Shown: positions 1 to 12,380 of the stretch, one piece after another | Numbering within the stretch: position 1 is the stretch's first letter | Layout of the letters: every line of letters begins with the position of its first letter | NCBI GenBank assembly: GCA_963839535.1 | Contig: CAWIVF010000006.1 | Span: 447,559-511,558 of the forward strand | Length of the DNA: 64,000 nucleotides | Direction: 5' to 3' | Origin: RHKX01 sp963839535 | GTDB taxonomy: Bacteria > Actinomycetota > Thermoleophilia > Solirubrobacterales > 70-9 | Translations under genes and position numbers: made by a program | The notes under the pieces: generated by a model | The model's input: only the letters and a program-made list of their open reading frames with translations | The model's database searches: none | Told to the model about the DNA's origin: nothing

Positions 1-1
1 G

Positions 2-631
2 GTGGCAGGGGCGGTGAGCCGGCGGGCGGTGAGCCCGGCCCATGCCGAGCTGGCCGCCGCCGACCCCGCGATGGCCGCGCTGATCGAGCGGATCGACCCG
101 GCGATCATCGAGAGCCGGCTGCGCGAGCGGACGACCGACCGGTTCGAGGCGCTGGCGCGGATCGTCACCGGCCAGCAGGTCTCGACCGCCGCGGCGCGGA
201 CGATCTGGGGGCGCGTCGTCGAGAGCTTCGGCGGGGTGCCGACGCCGGAGCAGCTGACGGCCGAGGGCGCCGAGGAGGTGCTGCGCGCCGCCGGGCTGAG
301 CGGCCGCAAGGCCTCGTACATGATCGGGATCGCGGCGGCGATCGAAGCCGGGGAGCTGCGGCCCCACGAGCTCGACGAGGCCTCCGACGAGGAGGTGATC
401 GAGATCCTCGTCGCCCTCCGCGGCCTCGGCCGCTGGAGCGCCGAGATGTTCCTGATCTTCGACCTCGGCCGGCCGGACGTCTTCAGCGGCGGCGACCTCG
501 GCCTCCGGCAGGGAATCCGGATCGCCTACGGCCTCGAGGAGCCGCCGACCCCCGCCGAGGCGATCGAGATCGCCGAGCGCTGGAGCCCGAACCGAAGCCT
601 GGCGACGCCTCTATCTTGTGGGCGGCGGCCG

Positions 632-642
<11 letters not shown>
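2..642 (+). CDS. DNA-3-methyladenine glycosylase II-like (HhH-GPD), two frame breaks at the 3' end
   Basis: Base-excision repair glycosylase removing alkylated purines. The helix-hairpin-helix/GPD core is visible: FEALARIVTGQQVS near residues 50-63, then GLGRWSAEMFL and the GGDLG stretch carrying the conserved catalytic Asp of the family. The GTG at base 2 is the first codon visible, so the true start may lie left of the window. After RSLAT the frame is lost. Removing one base near 605-610 and one near 617 restores LYLWAAAATR and a stop at 640-642, which matches the usual family C-terminus. The gene is convergent with, and slightly overlaps, the carboxylase alpha gene. Family is confident; exact substrate is not. 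Confidence 0.8.
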
Positions 643-2644
<2,002 letters not shown>

Positions 2645-2653
2645 CGGTCCGCG

Positions 2654-4249
<1,596 letters not shown>

Positions 4250-4279
4250 AGTAGGAAGTAGAACTTACTACTTTCTACT
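4250..4279. promoter_or_regulatory. Palindromic operator upstream of the carboxylase operon
   Basis: AGTAGGAAGTAG (4250-4261) and CTACTTTCTACT (4268-4279) form an inverted repeat with 11 of 12 positions complementary around a 6-bp spacer. It is A+T-rich in a G+C-rich setting. It sits directly before the carboxylase start codon and 77 bp before the divergent esterase. Size and symmetry fit a dimeric TetR- or GntR-type repressor; no regulator gene lies beside it. Confidence 0.6.
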
Positions 4280-4343
4280 GTCGCCACGGCCCGTCATGAG
4301 CGTGCGCGCAACGTCGCCACCGGCGAGCCGTCCGGTGCCGCGC

Positions 4344-4349
4344 TACGGT
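4344..4349 (+). promoter_or_regulatory. -10 box (TACGGT), leaderless start of the esterase
   Basis: TACGGT is followed by 6 bases and then GTG at 4356. This is the TAnnnT-N6-8-start arrangement seen at several other genes in this window, and it supports the GTG over upstream ATGs that have no ribosome-binding site. Confidence 0.45.
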
Positions 4350-4355
4350 CGCGGC

Positions 4356-5315
4356 GTGAGCGAGCCCACGGCCCAGCCTCCCACGCGGTCGCCGCACTCG
4401 GGATGGTCGCTCGCCCTGCGCGTGCTGGCCGCCCTCGCCGTCGTCGGGGTGGCGCTCCTCGTCGACCGGGTGATCTTCGACGACGGCCCCGGGCACGAGC
4501 GCTTCGGCGCGAAGGTGCGGACCCTGACCCTCGAGAGCAACGCCCTCGACCGGGACGTGCCGCTGAAGGTGGTCGTGCCGCCGCGGGCGCCCCCCAAGGA
4601 CCGCAGCCTCGTCGTCTTCCTCCACGAGCGCGGCGAGGACGAGCGCAGCTACCTGATCGACCCGATGTTCGAGGCGCTCGCGGAGCTGCGCGGGCGCGCG
4701 CCCGTGATGGCGTTCCCGTTCGGCGGCGATTCCTCCTACTGGCACAACCGCGACAGCGGCCAGTGGGCGACCTACGTCCTCGACGAGGTGATCCCGCGGA
4801 TGGTCGACCGCTTCGACGTCGATCCCGAGCGCATCGCGATCGGCGGCATCTCGATGGGCGGCTACGGCGCCTACAACATCGCGCGCCTCGACCGCGGGAG
4901 CTTCTGCGCCGTCGGCGGGCACTCCCCCGCCCTCTGGGAGTCGGCGGGCGAGACCGCCGACGGGGCCTTCGACGACGCCGACGACTTCGCCGCCAACGAC
5001 GTGATCGCGATCGCCGCCGAGGACCCGAGCCCCTACGAGGGCGCGCGCCTCTGGCTCGACGCCGGCGAGAGCGACCCGTTCCTGCCGGCCGACGACGCCC
5101 TCGAGGAGAACCTGCGGATCAACGGCACCCCGCCGATCGTCAGCCGCTCGCCCGGCGAGCACGACTCCGATTACTGGGACGGGAACTGGGACGAGTACCT
5201 GGGCTTCTACTCGCGCTCGCTCCGCGCCTGCGAGGAGCCACAGGAGGCGAAGGAGAGTGGGGTCAGCGGCAGTCGCGACCCGAGCACTCGCGAAGCTCGC
5301 GAAGGCGGCGATTGA
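4356..5315 (+). CDS. Membrane-anchored/secreted alpha/beta-hydrolase esterase
   Basis: About 319 residues from the chosen GTG. An N-terminal hydrophobic segment (ALRVLAALAVVGVALLVD) anchors or exports it. The hydrolase triad is visible: nucleophile in GISMGGYGAY, acid in LDAGESDPF and His in GEHDSDYW, as in putative esterase/PHB-depolymerase-like (esterase D-type) families. Longer in-frame ATG starts at 4185 and 4296 exist, but 4185 would overlap the divergent carboxylase gene. Its 3' end overlaps the convergent sulfatase by 53 bp. Natural substrate unknown. Confidence 0.75.
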   Translation: MSEPTAQPPTRSPHSGWSLALRVLAALAVVGVALLVDRVIFDDGPGHERFGAKVRTLTLESNALDRDVPLKVVVPPRAPPKDRSLVVFLHERGEDERSYLIDPMFEALAELRGRAPVMAFPFGGDSSYWHNRDSGQWATYVLDEVIPRMVDRFDVDPERIAIGGISMGGYGAYNIARLDRGSFCAVGGHSPALWESAGETADGAFDDADDFAANDVIAIAAEDPSPYEGARLWLDAGESDPFLPADDALEENLRINGTPPIVSRSPGEHDSDYWDGNWDEYLGFYSRSLRACEEPQEAKESGVSGSRDPSTREAREGGD

Positions 5316-6837
5316 GACGGCGGATCTCCGCCTTCACCTTCGGCTCGTCGTAGCCCGGCGTGGCCGGTGAGGTGAGGTTGCGGAGCTGGTAGGGATCCGC
5401 CCTCCCGGTCAGCTTGCCGTCGAGGTCGTAGAGCTCCATCCCGGCGTTGCGGTCGCATGTACCGCCGCTGAGCTGCTCCGCATGGAGCGTGTAGCTGAGG
5501 TGCGGGGTGCGGAGGCCCGCGTAGAGGCAGTCGCTGCCGCCCTTCCCGCCCTCGATCAGGATCTCCCGCTCGGCCGGGAAGTCGCCCTGACGACCGCGCA
5601 GGAGCGGCACCAGCGAGAGCCCGTCGATCTTGCGGCAGTTCCCGGGGCGCGCGCACGGCTTGGCGTTGCCGAGGTCGAGGATCGTCGGCGCGAGGTCGAT
5701 GTTGGCGGTCAGCTCGGGCACCCGGGAGACCTGCCTGCCGCCGATCGCCCCGCGCCCGGCGAGGATCGCCAGCGGCTGCTTGACCGCCTCCTCGTACGGC
5801 ACGTTCTTGCCGCCGATCCGGTGCTCTCCCTGGAGGATCCCGTTGTCGGAGGTGAAGACGAAGACGGTGTTCCTCAGCTCGCCCGTCCGCTCGACGGCGC
5901 GATGGATCTTGGCGATGCTCCGATCGACCGCCTGCAGCGAGGCGAGCCGGCATCCGTAGGCGAGGTCCAGCTTCTTCTTCCGCTCCGGCTTCAGCGGCCG
6001 GCCGACGACGACGCCCGGCTTGTCGGAGACGTCCTTCTCGTCGTAGGCCGGGGTCCGCGGCACCTTCGCGTCCTTGAACTTGTCGCGATCGCGCCGTGCC
6101 GGGACGACCACGTTGGTGCAGCGGCCGCCCTTGCCGAGCCCGTGGTGCGGCGCGAGGTTGTTGAAGGTCATGAACAGCGGCCGGCGGCGCTCGGCCTCCT
6201 CGGCGATCAGGTTCGTCGCGACCCTGGTGACGACCGAGGTGTAGTAGTCGCGCGGCTTGTTGCCGAAGCTGCGCTTCTCGCCGTTGTCGGCCATCTTGAA
6301 GTTGTAGTAGCGGGGCTCGAACGTGGCGTGCCATTCGTCGATCCCCGGCGCGGCGACGTAGGGGTCGTCGACGGTCTGGACGTAGCCCTGCAGGTACTTG
6401 CCGACCCAGGCGGTGCGATAGCCCGCGTTGTGCATCCAGACCGGCAGCGTGTTGAACTTCCCCTCGAGGCGGCGATAGCCGCCGGGGTTCGAGAAGACCC
6501 CGGTGTTGTGGGGGTAGTCGCCGGTCAGGAAGCTCGCGCGGGAGGGGCAGCAGAGCGGCGTGGAGACGACGAAGTCGGTGAAGAGCGAGCCGGGGCGCGC
6601 GATCAGGCGGTGCGTCTTGGGCATCACCCGCTCCGAGAAGTCGTAGAGGTTCTGATCGTCGGTGTAGATGAAGATGACGTTCGGCTTCTTCGCGGCGGCC
6701 TTGGCCGAAACGCGCTCGGGGCGCGGGTCCTGCTGCTTCTTCGCGGCCTCGGGATCGTCGGCGGCTCCGCAGGCGACGTAGGCGAGCGCGCAGAACGCCG
6801 CGACGACGAGGGCGATGGCTGGTCGAGGAAGGCTCAT
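5263..6837 (-). CDS. Sulfatase (arylsulfatase family), lipoprotein
   Basis: Hydrolyses sulfate esters outside the cytoplasm. The 524-residue product begins with a lipoprotein signal (hydrophobic core followed by ALAYVACG, Cys about residue 23). IYTDDQN supplies metal ligands. PLCCPSRASFLTG is the C-x-P-S-R signature whose second Cys becomes formylglycine, and TSDNG plus GEHRIGGK complete the metal/sulfate site. A formylglycine-generating enzyme would be needed and is not in this window. Convergent overlap with the esterase gene suggests a shared or absent terminator. Confidence 0.88.
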   Translation of the reverse strand: MSLPRPAIALVVAAFCALAYVACGAADDPEAAKKQQDPRPERVSAKAAAKKPNVIFIYTDDQNLYDFSERVMPKTHRLIARPGSLFTDFVVSTPLCCPSRASFLTGDYPHNTGVFSNPGGYRRLEGKFNTLPVWMHNAGYRTAWVGKYLQGYVQTVDDPYVAAPGIDEWHATFEPRYYNFKMADNGEKRSFGNKPRDYYTSVVTRVATNLIAEEAERRRPLFMTFNNLAPHHGLGKGGRCTNVVVPARRDRDKFKDAKVPRTPAYDEKDVSDKPGVVVGRPLKPERKKKLDLAYGCRLASLQAVDRSIAKIHRAVERTGELRNTVFVFTSDNGILQGEHRIGGKNVPYEEAVKQPLAILAGRGAIGGRQVSRVPELTANIDLAPTILDLGNAKPCARPGNCRKIDGLSLVPLLRGRQGDFPAEREILIEGGKGGSDCLYAGLRTPHLSYTLHAEQLSGGTCDRNAGMELYDLDGKLTGRADPYQLRNLTSPATPGYDEPKVKAEIRRLNRRLRELRECSGRDCR

Positions 6838-6925
6838 CGGCGCATGACCCTACCCGCCCACCGTCGCCGGTCCGCCGGTCGGGCGCCCCGATGCGGGCGG
6901 CCCCGGAGCCGTCCGCGGCCGTACC

Positions 6926-6931
6926 TAGCAT
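6926..6931 (+). promoter_or_regulatory. -10 box (TAGCAT) of the biotin operon
   Basis: TAGCAT is followed by exactly 7 bases and an ATG at 6939, the leaderless geometry. No -35 resembling TTGACA is visible, common for G+C-rich actinobacterial promoters. Transcription would start on or beside the ATG of the short upstream ORF. Confidence 0.5.
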
Positions 6932-6938
6932 CGCCCCC

Positions 6939-7004
6939 ATGGAGCAGTTCCGGCGGCGTCGTGCGCCCCGCCGCAACGGATTGGAGCCGCCTTGCCACCA
7001 CTGA
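6939..7004 (+). CDS. 21-codon leaderless upstream ORF (leader peptide candidate) before bioB
   Basis: ATG at 6939 opens a 21-residue ORF beginning MEQFRRRRAPRR and ending CHH, with TGA at 7002-7004. It is preceded by TAGCAT at leaderless spacing and its 3' end overlaps the TTG start of bioB (6992) in another frame, so ribosomes finishing it would terminate about 10 bases past the bioB start. The Shine-Dalgarno sequence of bioB (GGAG at 6983) lies inside it. Function as a translational coupler or control element is inferred only. Confidence 0.4.
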   Translation: MEQFRRRRAPRRNGLEPPCHH

Positions 7005-8134
7005 TCAATCGCGAAGAAGCGCTGCAGCTCGGCGAGCTGACCGATCACGCCGAGATCGGCGAGCTGGTCGAGCGGGCCTGGTCGGTGCGCACGGAGCGCT
7101 TCGGCGACTCCACGGACATGTGCTCGCTCGTCAACGCGAAGTCCGGCGGCTGCGCCGAGGACTGCGGGTTCTGCGCCCAGTCCCGCTACGCGGAGGCGGA
7201 CACGCCGATGCACGCGATGATGGAGCCGGAGCAGATCCTCGAGCACGCGAAGGCCGCCGAGGCCGCCGGCGCCCACCGCTTCTGCATGGTCACCCAGGGC
7301 CAGGGGCTGTCCAAGCGGGACTTCGCGAAGATCCTCGCCGGCGCTCGCCTCGTCGCCGAGAACACCAATCTGAAGCGCTGCGCGTCCGTGGGCCACATCT
7401 CGCCCGATCGCGCCAACCAGCTCGCCGAGGCGGGCATCCAGCGCGTCCACCACAACGTCGAGACCGCCCGCTCCTACTACGACGAGGTGACGACGACGGT
7501 CCGCTACGAGGGCCGCATCCGCACGATCGACGCGGTCCGCGAGGCCGGCATGGAGACCTGCGTCGGCGGCATCCTCAACCTCGGCGAGTCCCCCGCGCAG
7601 CGGGTGGAGATGGCATTCGAGCTGGCCGAGATCGACCCCACCTCGGTGCCGATCAACCTGCTCAACCCGCGCTCCGGCACGAAGTTCGGCGACCGCGACC
7701 TGATGGACCCCTGGGACGTCGTCAAGTGGATCGCGATCTTCCGGCTGATCCTCCCCGACGCCCTCTTCCGCCTCTGCGGCGGCCGCGTCGAGAACCTCGA
7801 GGACCTGCAGCCCCTTGCCGTCAAGGCCGGGCTGAACGGGGTGATGATGGGCAACTTCCTGACCACGCTCGGCGTCGAGCCGGCCGATGACCGGCAGATG
7901 TTCACCGACCTCGGCCTCAACGTCGCCCGCCAGCCGGACAACGGCAGCAACCCGCGGCCGGACAACCGCAGCGGCTGGCTCGAGGGCGAGGCTCCGCGGA
8001 CCCCGCTCGACGACCTGATCGACACCCAGGACGAGGCCGACCTCTGGGACCCCTCGACGCAGCTGCGGGTGATCGCCAAGCGGGGCAAGGTGCCGCCCTA
8101 CCCGCGGCCGAGCCGCGCCGACGAAGCCGCCTAG
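6992..8134 (+). CDS. bioB: Biotin synthase
   Basis: Radical-SAM enzyme inserting sulfur into dethiobiotin, the last step of biotin synthesis. The 380-residue product has Cys54-x3-Cys58-x2-Cys61 (CAEDCGFC) for the SAM-bound 4Fe-4S cluster, and the downstream GGILNLGES and INLLNPRSGTKF blocks of the family. The start is a TTG with GGAG five bases upstream. It heads a five-gene operon (bioB-bioF-bioD-bioA-SDR) spaced by 12 bp or by 4-bp overlaps. The C-terminal about 50 residues extend beyond the usual core and look low-complexity. Confidence 0.95.
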   Translation: MPPLINREEALQLGELTDHAEIGELVERAWSVRTERFGDSTDMCSLVNAKSGGCAEDCGFCAQSRYAEADTPMHAMMEPEQILEHAKAAEAAGAHRFCMVTQGQGLSKRDFAKILAGARLVAENTNLKRCASVGHISPDRANQLAEAGIQRVHHNVETARSYYDEVTTTVRYEGRIRTIDAVREAGMETCVGGILNLGESPAQRVEMAFELAEIDPTSVPINLLNPRSGTKFGDRDLMDPWDVVKWIAIFRLILPDALFRLCGGRVENLEDLQPLAVKAGLNGVMMGNFLTTLGVEPADDRQMFTDLGLNVARQPDNGSNPRPDNRSGWLEGEAPRTPLDDLIDTQDEADLWDPSTQLRVIAKRGKVPPYPRPSRADEAA

Positions 8135-8146
8135 CCCGGGGGAGCG

Positions 8147-9439
8147 ATGAGCCCTCCCCCAGCGCGCCCGATCCCCCGGATTCCGGTGCGGGAGCGACTA
8201 GCGGCCCTGCGCAAGGCGGGCCTCTATCGGCGGATGCGCACCGTTGACTCGCCCCAGGGCACCACGGTCAACCTGGACGGCCGCGACGTCCTGATGCTCT
8301 GCTCGAACGACTACCTCGGCCTGGCCGACCATCCGACCGTCGGCGCCGCCGCGATCGACGCGGTGGAGCGCTGGGGCACCGGCGCGGGGGCGTCACGGCT
8401 CGTCTCGGGGAACATGACCCCGCACGAGCGGCTCGAGGGCCGTCTGGCCGAGTTCCACGGCACCGAGGCGGCGCTGCTCTTCGGCTCCGGCTACCTCGCC
8501 AACACCGGGATCGTGGGGGCCCTGGCGCGCCGCGGCGACGTCGTCTTCTCCGACGAGCTCAACCACGCGAGCATCATCGACGGCTGCCGGCTGGCCGGGG
8601 CCGTGACCTTCGTCTATCGCCACCGGGACCTCGAGCACCTCGCCTGGGGGCTCGAGCGGACCCCCGGCCACGCCGGCCTGATCGTCTCCGACGGGCTCTT
8701 CTCGATGGACGGGGACGTCGCGCAGCTCGGCTGGCTGCGCGAGCTCGCCAATCGCCATGGCGCGAAGCTGATGATCGACGACGCCCACGCGGTCGGCGCG
8801 ATCGGCCCGGGCGGGCGGGGCTCGGTCGCCGAGGCGGGGCTGAGCGGCGAGGTCGACGTCGTCGTCGGGACGCTCGGCAAGTCGCTCGGCAGCTACGGCG
8901 CCTACGCCTGCACCTCCCGCGAGGTCCGCGAGTTGCTGATCAACAGCGCCCGCACGCTGATCTTCTCGACCGGCCTTCCCCCCGCCAGCGCGGCGGCGGC
9001 GGAGGCCGCCCTCGGCGTGATCGAGGCCGAGCCGGAGCGGATCGCCCGGCTGCGGGACAACGCCCGGGTCCTGAGGAACGCGCTGCGGGAGAACGGCCTC
9101 GACCCGGGCGGAGCGGGCGCCCAGATCGTCCCGGTGGTCATCGGCGACCCCGATCGCGCCGTGGGCGCGTGCCGGCGGGCGCTCGACGAGGGCGTCTACG
9201 TGCAGGCGATCAGGCCGCCGACGGTGCCGGAGGGGACCTCCCGCCTGCGCCTGACGGTGATGGCGACCCACGAGCCGGCCGAGCTCGAGGACGCCGCCCG
9301 GACGATCGCCGGCGCGGTGCGCGCCGTCTCCGCCGACGGCGAGTGGACGATCGACCTGCCCGATCCCGGGCCCGGCGAGGTCCGCGCCGAGCGGGCCGCC
9401 GCTCCGGCCCGGCCCGAGCCGACCGTCCCGGCTGCGTGA
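8147..9439 (+). CDS. bioF: 8-amino-7-oxononanoate synthase
   Basis: PLP enzyme condensing pimeloyl-thioester with alanine, the first committed step of the biotin ring pathway. 430 residues. FGSGYLANTG, DELNHASIIDG, DDAHAVG and the PLP-Lys motif GTLGKSLGSYGAY identify the alpha-oxoamine synthase family, and gene context fixes it as BioF rather than Kbl or HemA. ATG start 12 bp after bioB; its TGA overlaps the GTG of bioD (GTGA). The last about 40 residues are an acidic/Pro-Ala tail. Confidence 0.93.
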   Translation: MSPPPARPIPRIPVRERLAALRKAGLYRRMRTVDSPQGTTVNLDGRDVLMLCSNDYLGLADHPTVGAAAIDAVERWGTGAGASRLVSGNMTPHERLEGRLAEFHGTEAALLFGSGYLANTGIVGALARRGDVVFSDELNHASIIDGCRLAGAVTFVYRHRDLEHLAWGLERTPGHAGLIVSDGLFSMDGDVAQLGWLRELANRHGAKLMIDDAHAVGAIGPGGRGSVAEAGLSGEVDVVVGTLGKSLGSYGAYACTSREVRELLINSARTLIFSTGLPPASAAAAEAALGVIEAEPERIARLRDNARVLRNALRENGLDPGGAGAQIVPVVIGDPDRAVGACRRALDEGVYVQAIRPPTVPEGTSRLRLTVMATHEPAELEDAARTIAGAVRAVSADGEWTIDLPDPGPGEVRAERAAAPARPEPTVPAA

Positions 9440-10120
9440 GCGGCGCCGCCGGCGTCTTCGTAACCGGGACCGGCACCGAGGTCGGCAAGAGCGTGGTCGC
9501 GGCGGCGATCGCCCGGACCGCAGCCGCGGCGGGCCGCTCCGTGGCCGTGTTCAAGCCCGCCGTCTCGGGCCTCGACGAGGGCGGCGAGAGCGACCACGCG
9601 CTGCTCCGCCGGGCCTCCGGCTCGTCCCAGAGCGACGAGGAGATCGCGCCCTACCGCTATGGCCCCCCGGTCTCGCCGCACCTGGCCGCGGCCCTCGCCG
9701 GGGCCGCAATCGATCCCGCCCGGCTGCGGGAGGCTGCGGCCGCTGCGGCTCGCGACAGCCGACGTTCTCGTCTGCGAGGGGGTCGGCGGGCTGCTCGTCC
9801 CGCTCACCGCGGAGGGCTATCTGGTCCGGGACCTCGCGCGCGAGCTCGGGTACCCGATCGTCGTCGTGGCCTCACCCGGTCTCGGGACGATCAACCACAC
9901 CCTGCTCACCCTCGAGGCCGCCCGGTCCGCCGGCCTCGAGGTCGCCGCCGTGGTCCTGACCCCCTGGCCGGAGTCGCCGAGCGCGATGGAGGCCTCGAAC
10001 CGGGAGACGATCGCCGCGCTCGGCGCGGTGGACGTGCTCACGCTGGCGCAGCTGGATTTGAGCGATCCGGCCTCCTGGCCGGCCCTCGAGGTACCCGGTT
10101 CCGACCGGCTCCGGGCCTAG
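9436..10120 (+). CDS. bioD: Dethiobiotin synthetase, one +1 frame break
   Basis: ATP-dependent ureido-ring closure making dethiobiotin from diaminopelargonate. The GTG start overlaps the bioF stop. VFVTGTGTEVGKSV is the P-loop, FKPAVSGLDEGG the substrate region, and CEGVGGLLVPLT the second conserved block. The last block is in another frame: one base near 9756 (GAC[A]GCC) must be skipped to join the halves. With that correction length is about 227 residues, normal for BioD. The break is more likely a sequence error than gene decay because both halves are well conserved and the operon is otherwise intact. Confidence 0.88.
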
Positions 10121-10123
10121 GTT
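10118..10123 (+). promoter_or_regulatory. Possible internal -10 box (TAGGTT) before bioA
   Basis: TAGGTT is followed by 8 bases and the bioA ATG. It overlaps the bioD stop codon. It could give a leaderless bioA transcript, but bioA may equally be read from the bioB promoter. Confidence 0.25.
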
Positions 10124-10131
10124 TGAGGCCG

Positions 10132-11490
10132 ATGGGCAACCGCGTCGCAGACCTCGACCACGCTCATCTCTGGCACCCCTTCACGCAGCAGCGCGGGTGG
10201 GTCGCCGAGGAGCCGGTGGTGATCGAGCGGGCCGAGGGAACCGACCTGATCGACGCCGAGGGACGGCGCTACATCGACGGCACCTCGTCGCTGTGGTGCA
10301 ACGTCCACGGGCATCGCCATCCGACGATCGACGCGGCGATCCGCGAGCAGCTCGACCGGGTCGCGCACTCGACGATGCTCGGCCTGACCCACGAGCCGGC
10401 CGCCGAGCTGGCGGCGCGGCTGGTCGAGCTCGCCCCCGCCGGCCTGACGCGCGTCTTCTACTCCGACGCCGGCTCGACCGCCACCGAGATCGCCCTGAAG
10501 ATGGCCTTCCAGTACTGGCGCCAGCGCGGCGGCCAGCACGCGCGCCGGACGGGGTTCATCGGCCTCTCCGACGGCTACCACGGGGACACCATCGGAGCCG
10601 TCTCGCTGGGCGGGATCGACATGTTCCACGGCGCCTACGAGCCGCTCCTCTTCCCCAAGCACTGCGTCCGCGCGGGGGACGCGGGGGCGCTGGCCGCGGC
10701 GCTCGACCGCCACGGCGAGGAGATCGCCGCGGTGATCGTCGAGCCGCTCGTGCAGGGCGCCGCCGGGATCCTGCCGCAGCCCCTCGGCTACCTGCGGCGG
10801 GTGCGCGAGCTCTGCGACGCCCACGACGTCCTGCTGATCTGCGACGAGGTCGCCACCGGCTTCGGCCGCACGGGGACCATGTTCGCCTGCGAGCAGGAGG
10901 GCGTCTCGCCGGACTTCCTCTGCCTCGGCAAGGGGCTGACGAACGGCTACATGCCGCTGGCGGCGACGCTGGCGACGGAGCGCATCTACGAGGGGTTCCT
11001 CGGCGAGCACGAGGAGTACCGCACGTTCTTCCACGGGCACACCTTCACCGGCAACCCGCTCGCCTGCGCCGCGGCGATCGCCAGCCTCGACGTCTTCGAG
11101 CAGGAGCGCACGCTGCTGCGGGCCCAGCCGAAGATCCGCCTGTTCGGCGAGCTCCTCGCCGAGGTCGCCGAGATGGACGAGGTCGCCGAGGTCCGCGGGC
11201 TCGGGATGATGGCCGGGATCGACCTCGGCGAGCACGACGCCGCGCTGCGGATGGGCCACCGGGTCACGCTCGCCGCGCGCGAGCGCGGCGCCATCGTCCG
11301 GCCGCTCGGCGACACGGTCGTGCTCGTCCCGCCGCTCGGGATCAGCAAGGCCGATCTGCGGCGGCTCGTCGCGATCACGGCCGCGTCGATCCGTCATGCC
11401 GTCGCCGCCGCCTACGCGGACCGAGGCGGCGCCAGCGTCAGCGAGCTGCGACCGGAACGCGACGCGGGAGTCGAGGGCGTGGCGGCGTGA
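10132..11490 (+). CDS. bioA: Adenosylmethionine-8-amino-7-oxononanoate aminotransferase
   Basis: Class III PLP aminotransferase converting 8-amino-7-oxononanoate to 7,8-diaminopelargonate with SAM as amino donor. 452 residues. DHAHLWHPFTQ at the N-terminus is typical of BioA; FYSDAGSTATEIALKMA, SDGYHGDT, CDEVATGFGRTG and the PLP-lysine motif CLGKGLTNGYMPL are all present. It begins 11 bp after bioD and its stop overlaps the next gene's start (GTGA). Confidence 0.95.
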   Translation: MGNRVADLDHAHLWHPFTQQRGWVAEEPVVIERAEGTDLIDAEGRRYIDGTSSLWCNVHGHRHPTIDAAIREQLDRVAHSTMLGLTHEPAAELAARLVELAPAGLTRVFYSDAGSTATEIALKMAFQYWRQRGGQHARRTGFIGLSDGYHGDTIGAVSLGGIDMFHGAYEPLLFPKHCVRAGDAGALAAALDRHGEEIAAVIVEPLVQGAAGILPQPLGYLRRVRELCDAHDVLLICDEVATGFGRTGTMFACEQEGVSPDFLCLGKGLTNGYMPLAATLATERIYEGFLGEHEEYRTFFHGHTFTGNPLACAAAIASLDVFEQERTLLRAQPKIRLFGELLAEVAEMDEVAEVRGLGMMAGIDLGEHDAALRMGHRVTLAARERGAIVRPLGDTVVLVPPLGISKADLRRLVAITAASIRHAVAAAYADRGGASVSELRPERDAGVEGVAA

Positions 11491-12344
11491 GCCCCGGTGC
11501 GGGCCGGGTCCGGTCCGCGTTGATCACGGGTTGTTCGTCGGGGATCGGGCGCGCCACGGCGCTGCGCCTCGACGCAGCGGGATGGCGGGTCCTTGCCGGG
11601 GTTCGCAAGCAGGCGGACGCGGACGCGCTGGCCGCGGCGGGCTCCGAGCGGCTCGAGCCCCTGATCGTCGACATCGGCGACGAGGCCACGGTCGCCGCCG
11701 CGGGAGAGCGGGCGAGTGAGGGCGGCGGCCTCGACGCGCTCGTCAACAACGCGGGGATCGCCTACTCGGGCCCGCTCGAGTTCGTCCCGCTCGAGGACCT
11801 GCGCCACCAGCTCGAGATCAACCTCGTCGGGCACCTGGCGGTCACGCAGGCGGCGCTGCCGGCCCTGCGTCAGGCGCGCGGGCGGATCGTCAACGTGACC
11901 TCGATCGGGGGCGTCGTCGCCACCCCGTTCTTCGGGCCCTACAACGCCTCGAAGTTCGCGCTCGAGGCGCTCAGCGACTGCCTGCGGGTGGAGCTGCGGC
12001 CCTGGGGGATCAAGACGATCGCAATCGAGCCGGGAAGCATCGCCACGAAGATCTGGGCCAGCGGCGCGGAGAACGCCCGGCGGATGCGCGAGGACATGAC
12101 CCCGGAGGCGGAGAAGCTCTACGGGCGGGCGATGGAGGCGATGGAGCGGGCCTCCACCGAGACGGGCGAGCGCGGCATCCCCCCGGAGCGGGCGGCGGAG
12201 ACGATCGAGCGCGCCCTGACGGCGCGGCGACCGCGTGCCCGCTATCTGCTCGGGCGCGACGCCCGGGGGATGGCCGCTGCCTCGCGGCTGCTGCCCGCCG
12301 GTGCGTACGACCGCCTGGTCGCGCGCACCCTCAAGCTGCCCTGA
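11487..12344 (+). CDS. Short-chain dehydrogenase/reductase
   Basis: 285 residues of classical SDR type: TGCSSGIG for nucleotide binding, NNAGIAYSG, and the active-site YNASK, followed by an extended C-terminal helical part. The GTG start overlaps the bioA stop, so it is probably transcribed with the biotin genes. SDR proteins are diverse and substrate cannot be inferred. A role in making the pimelate precursor is possible only by operon position. Confidence 0.8.
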   Translation: MSPGAGRVRSALITGCSSGIGRATALRLDAAGWRVLAGVRKQADADALAAAGSERLEPLIVDIGDEATVAAAGERASEGGGLDALVNNAGIAYSGPLEFVPLEDLRHQLEINLVGHLAVTQAALPALRQARGRIVNVTSIGGVVATPFFGPYNASKFALEALSDCLRVELRPWGIKTIAIEPGSIATKIWASGAENARRMREDMTPEAEKLYGRAMEAMERASTETGERGIPPERAAETIERALTARRPRARYLLGRDARGMAAASRLLPAGAYDRLVARTLKLP

Positions 12345-12380
12345 GAGGCCCGGCGGCGGCAGGTTCGCCGATAGTTCTCT

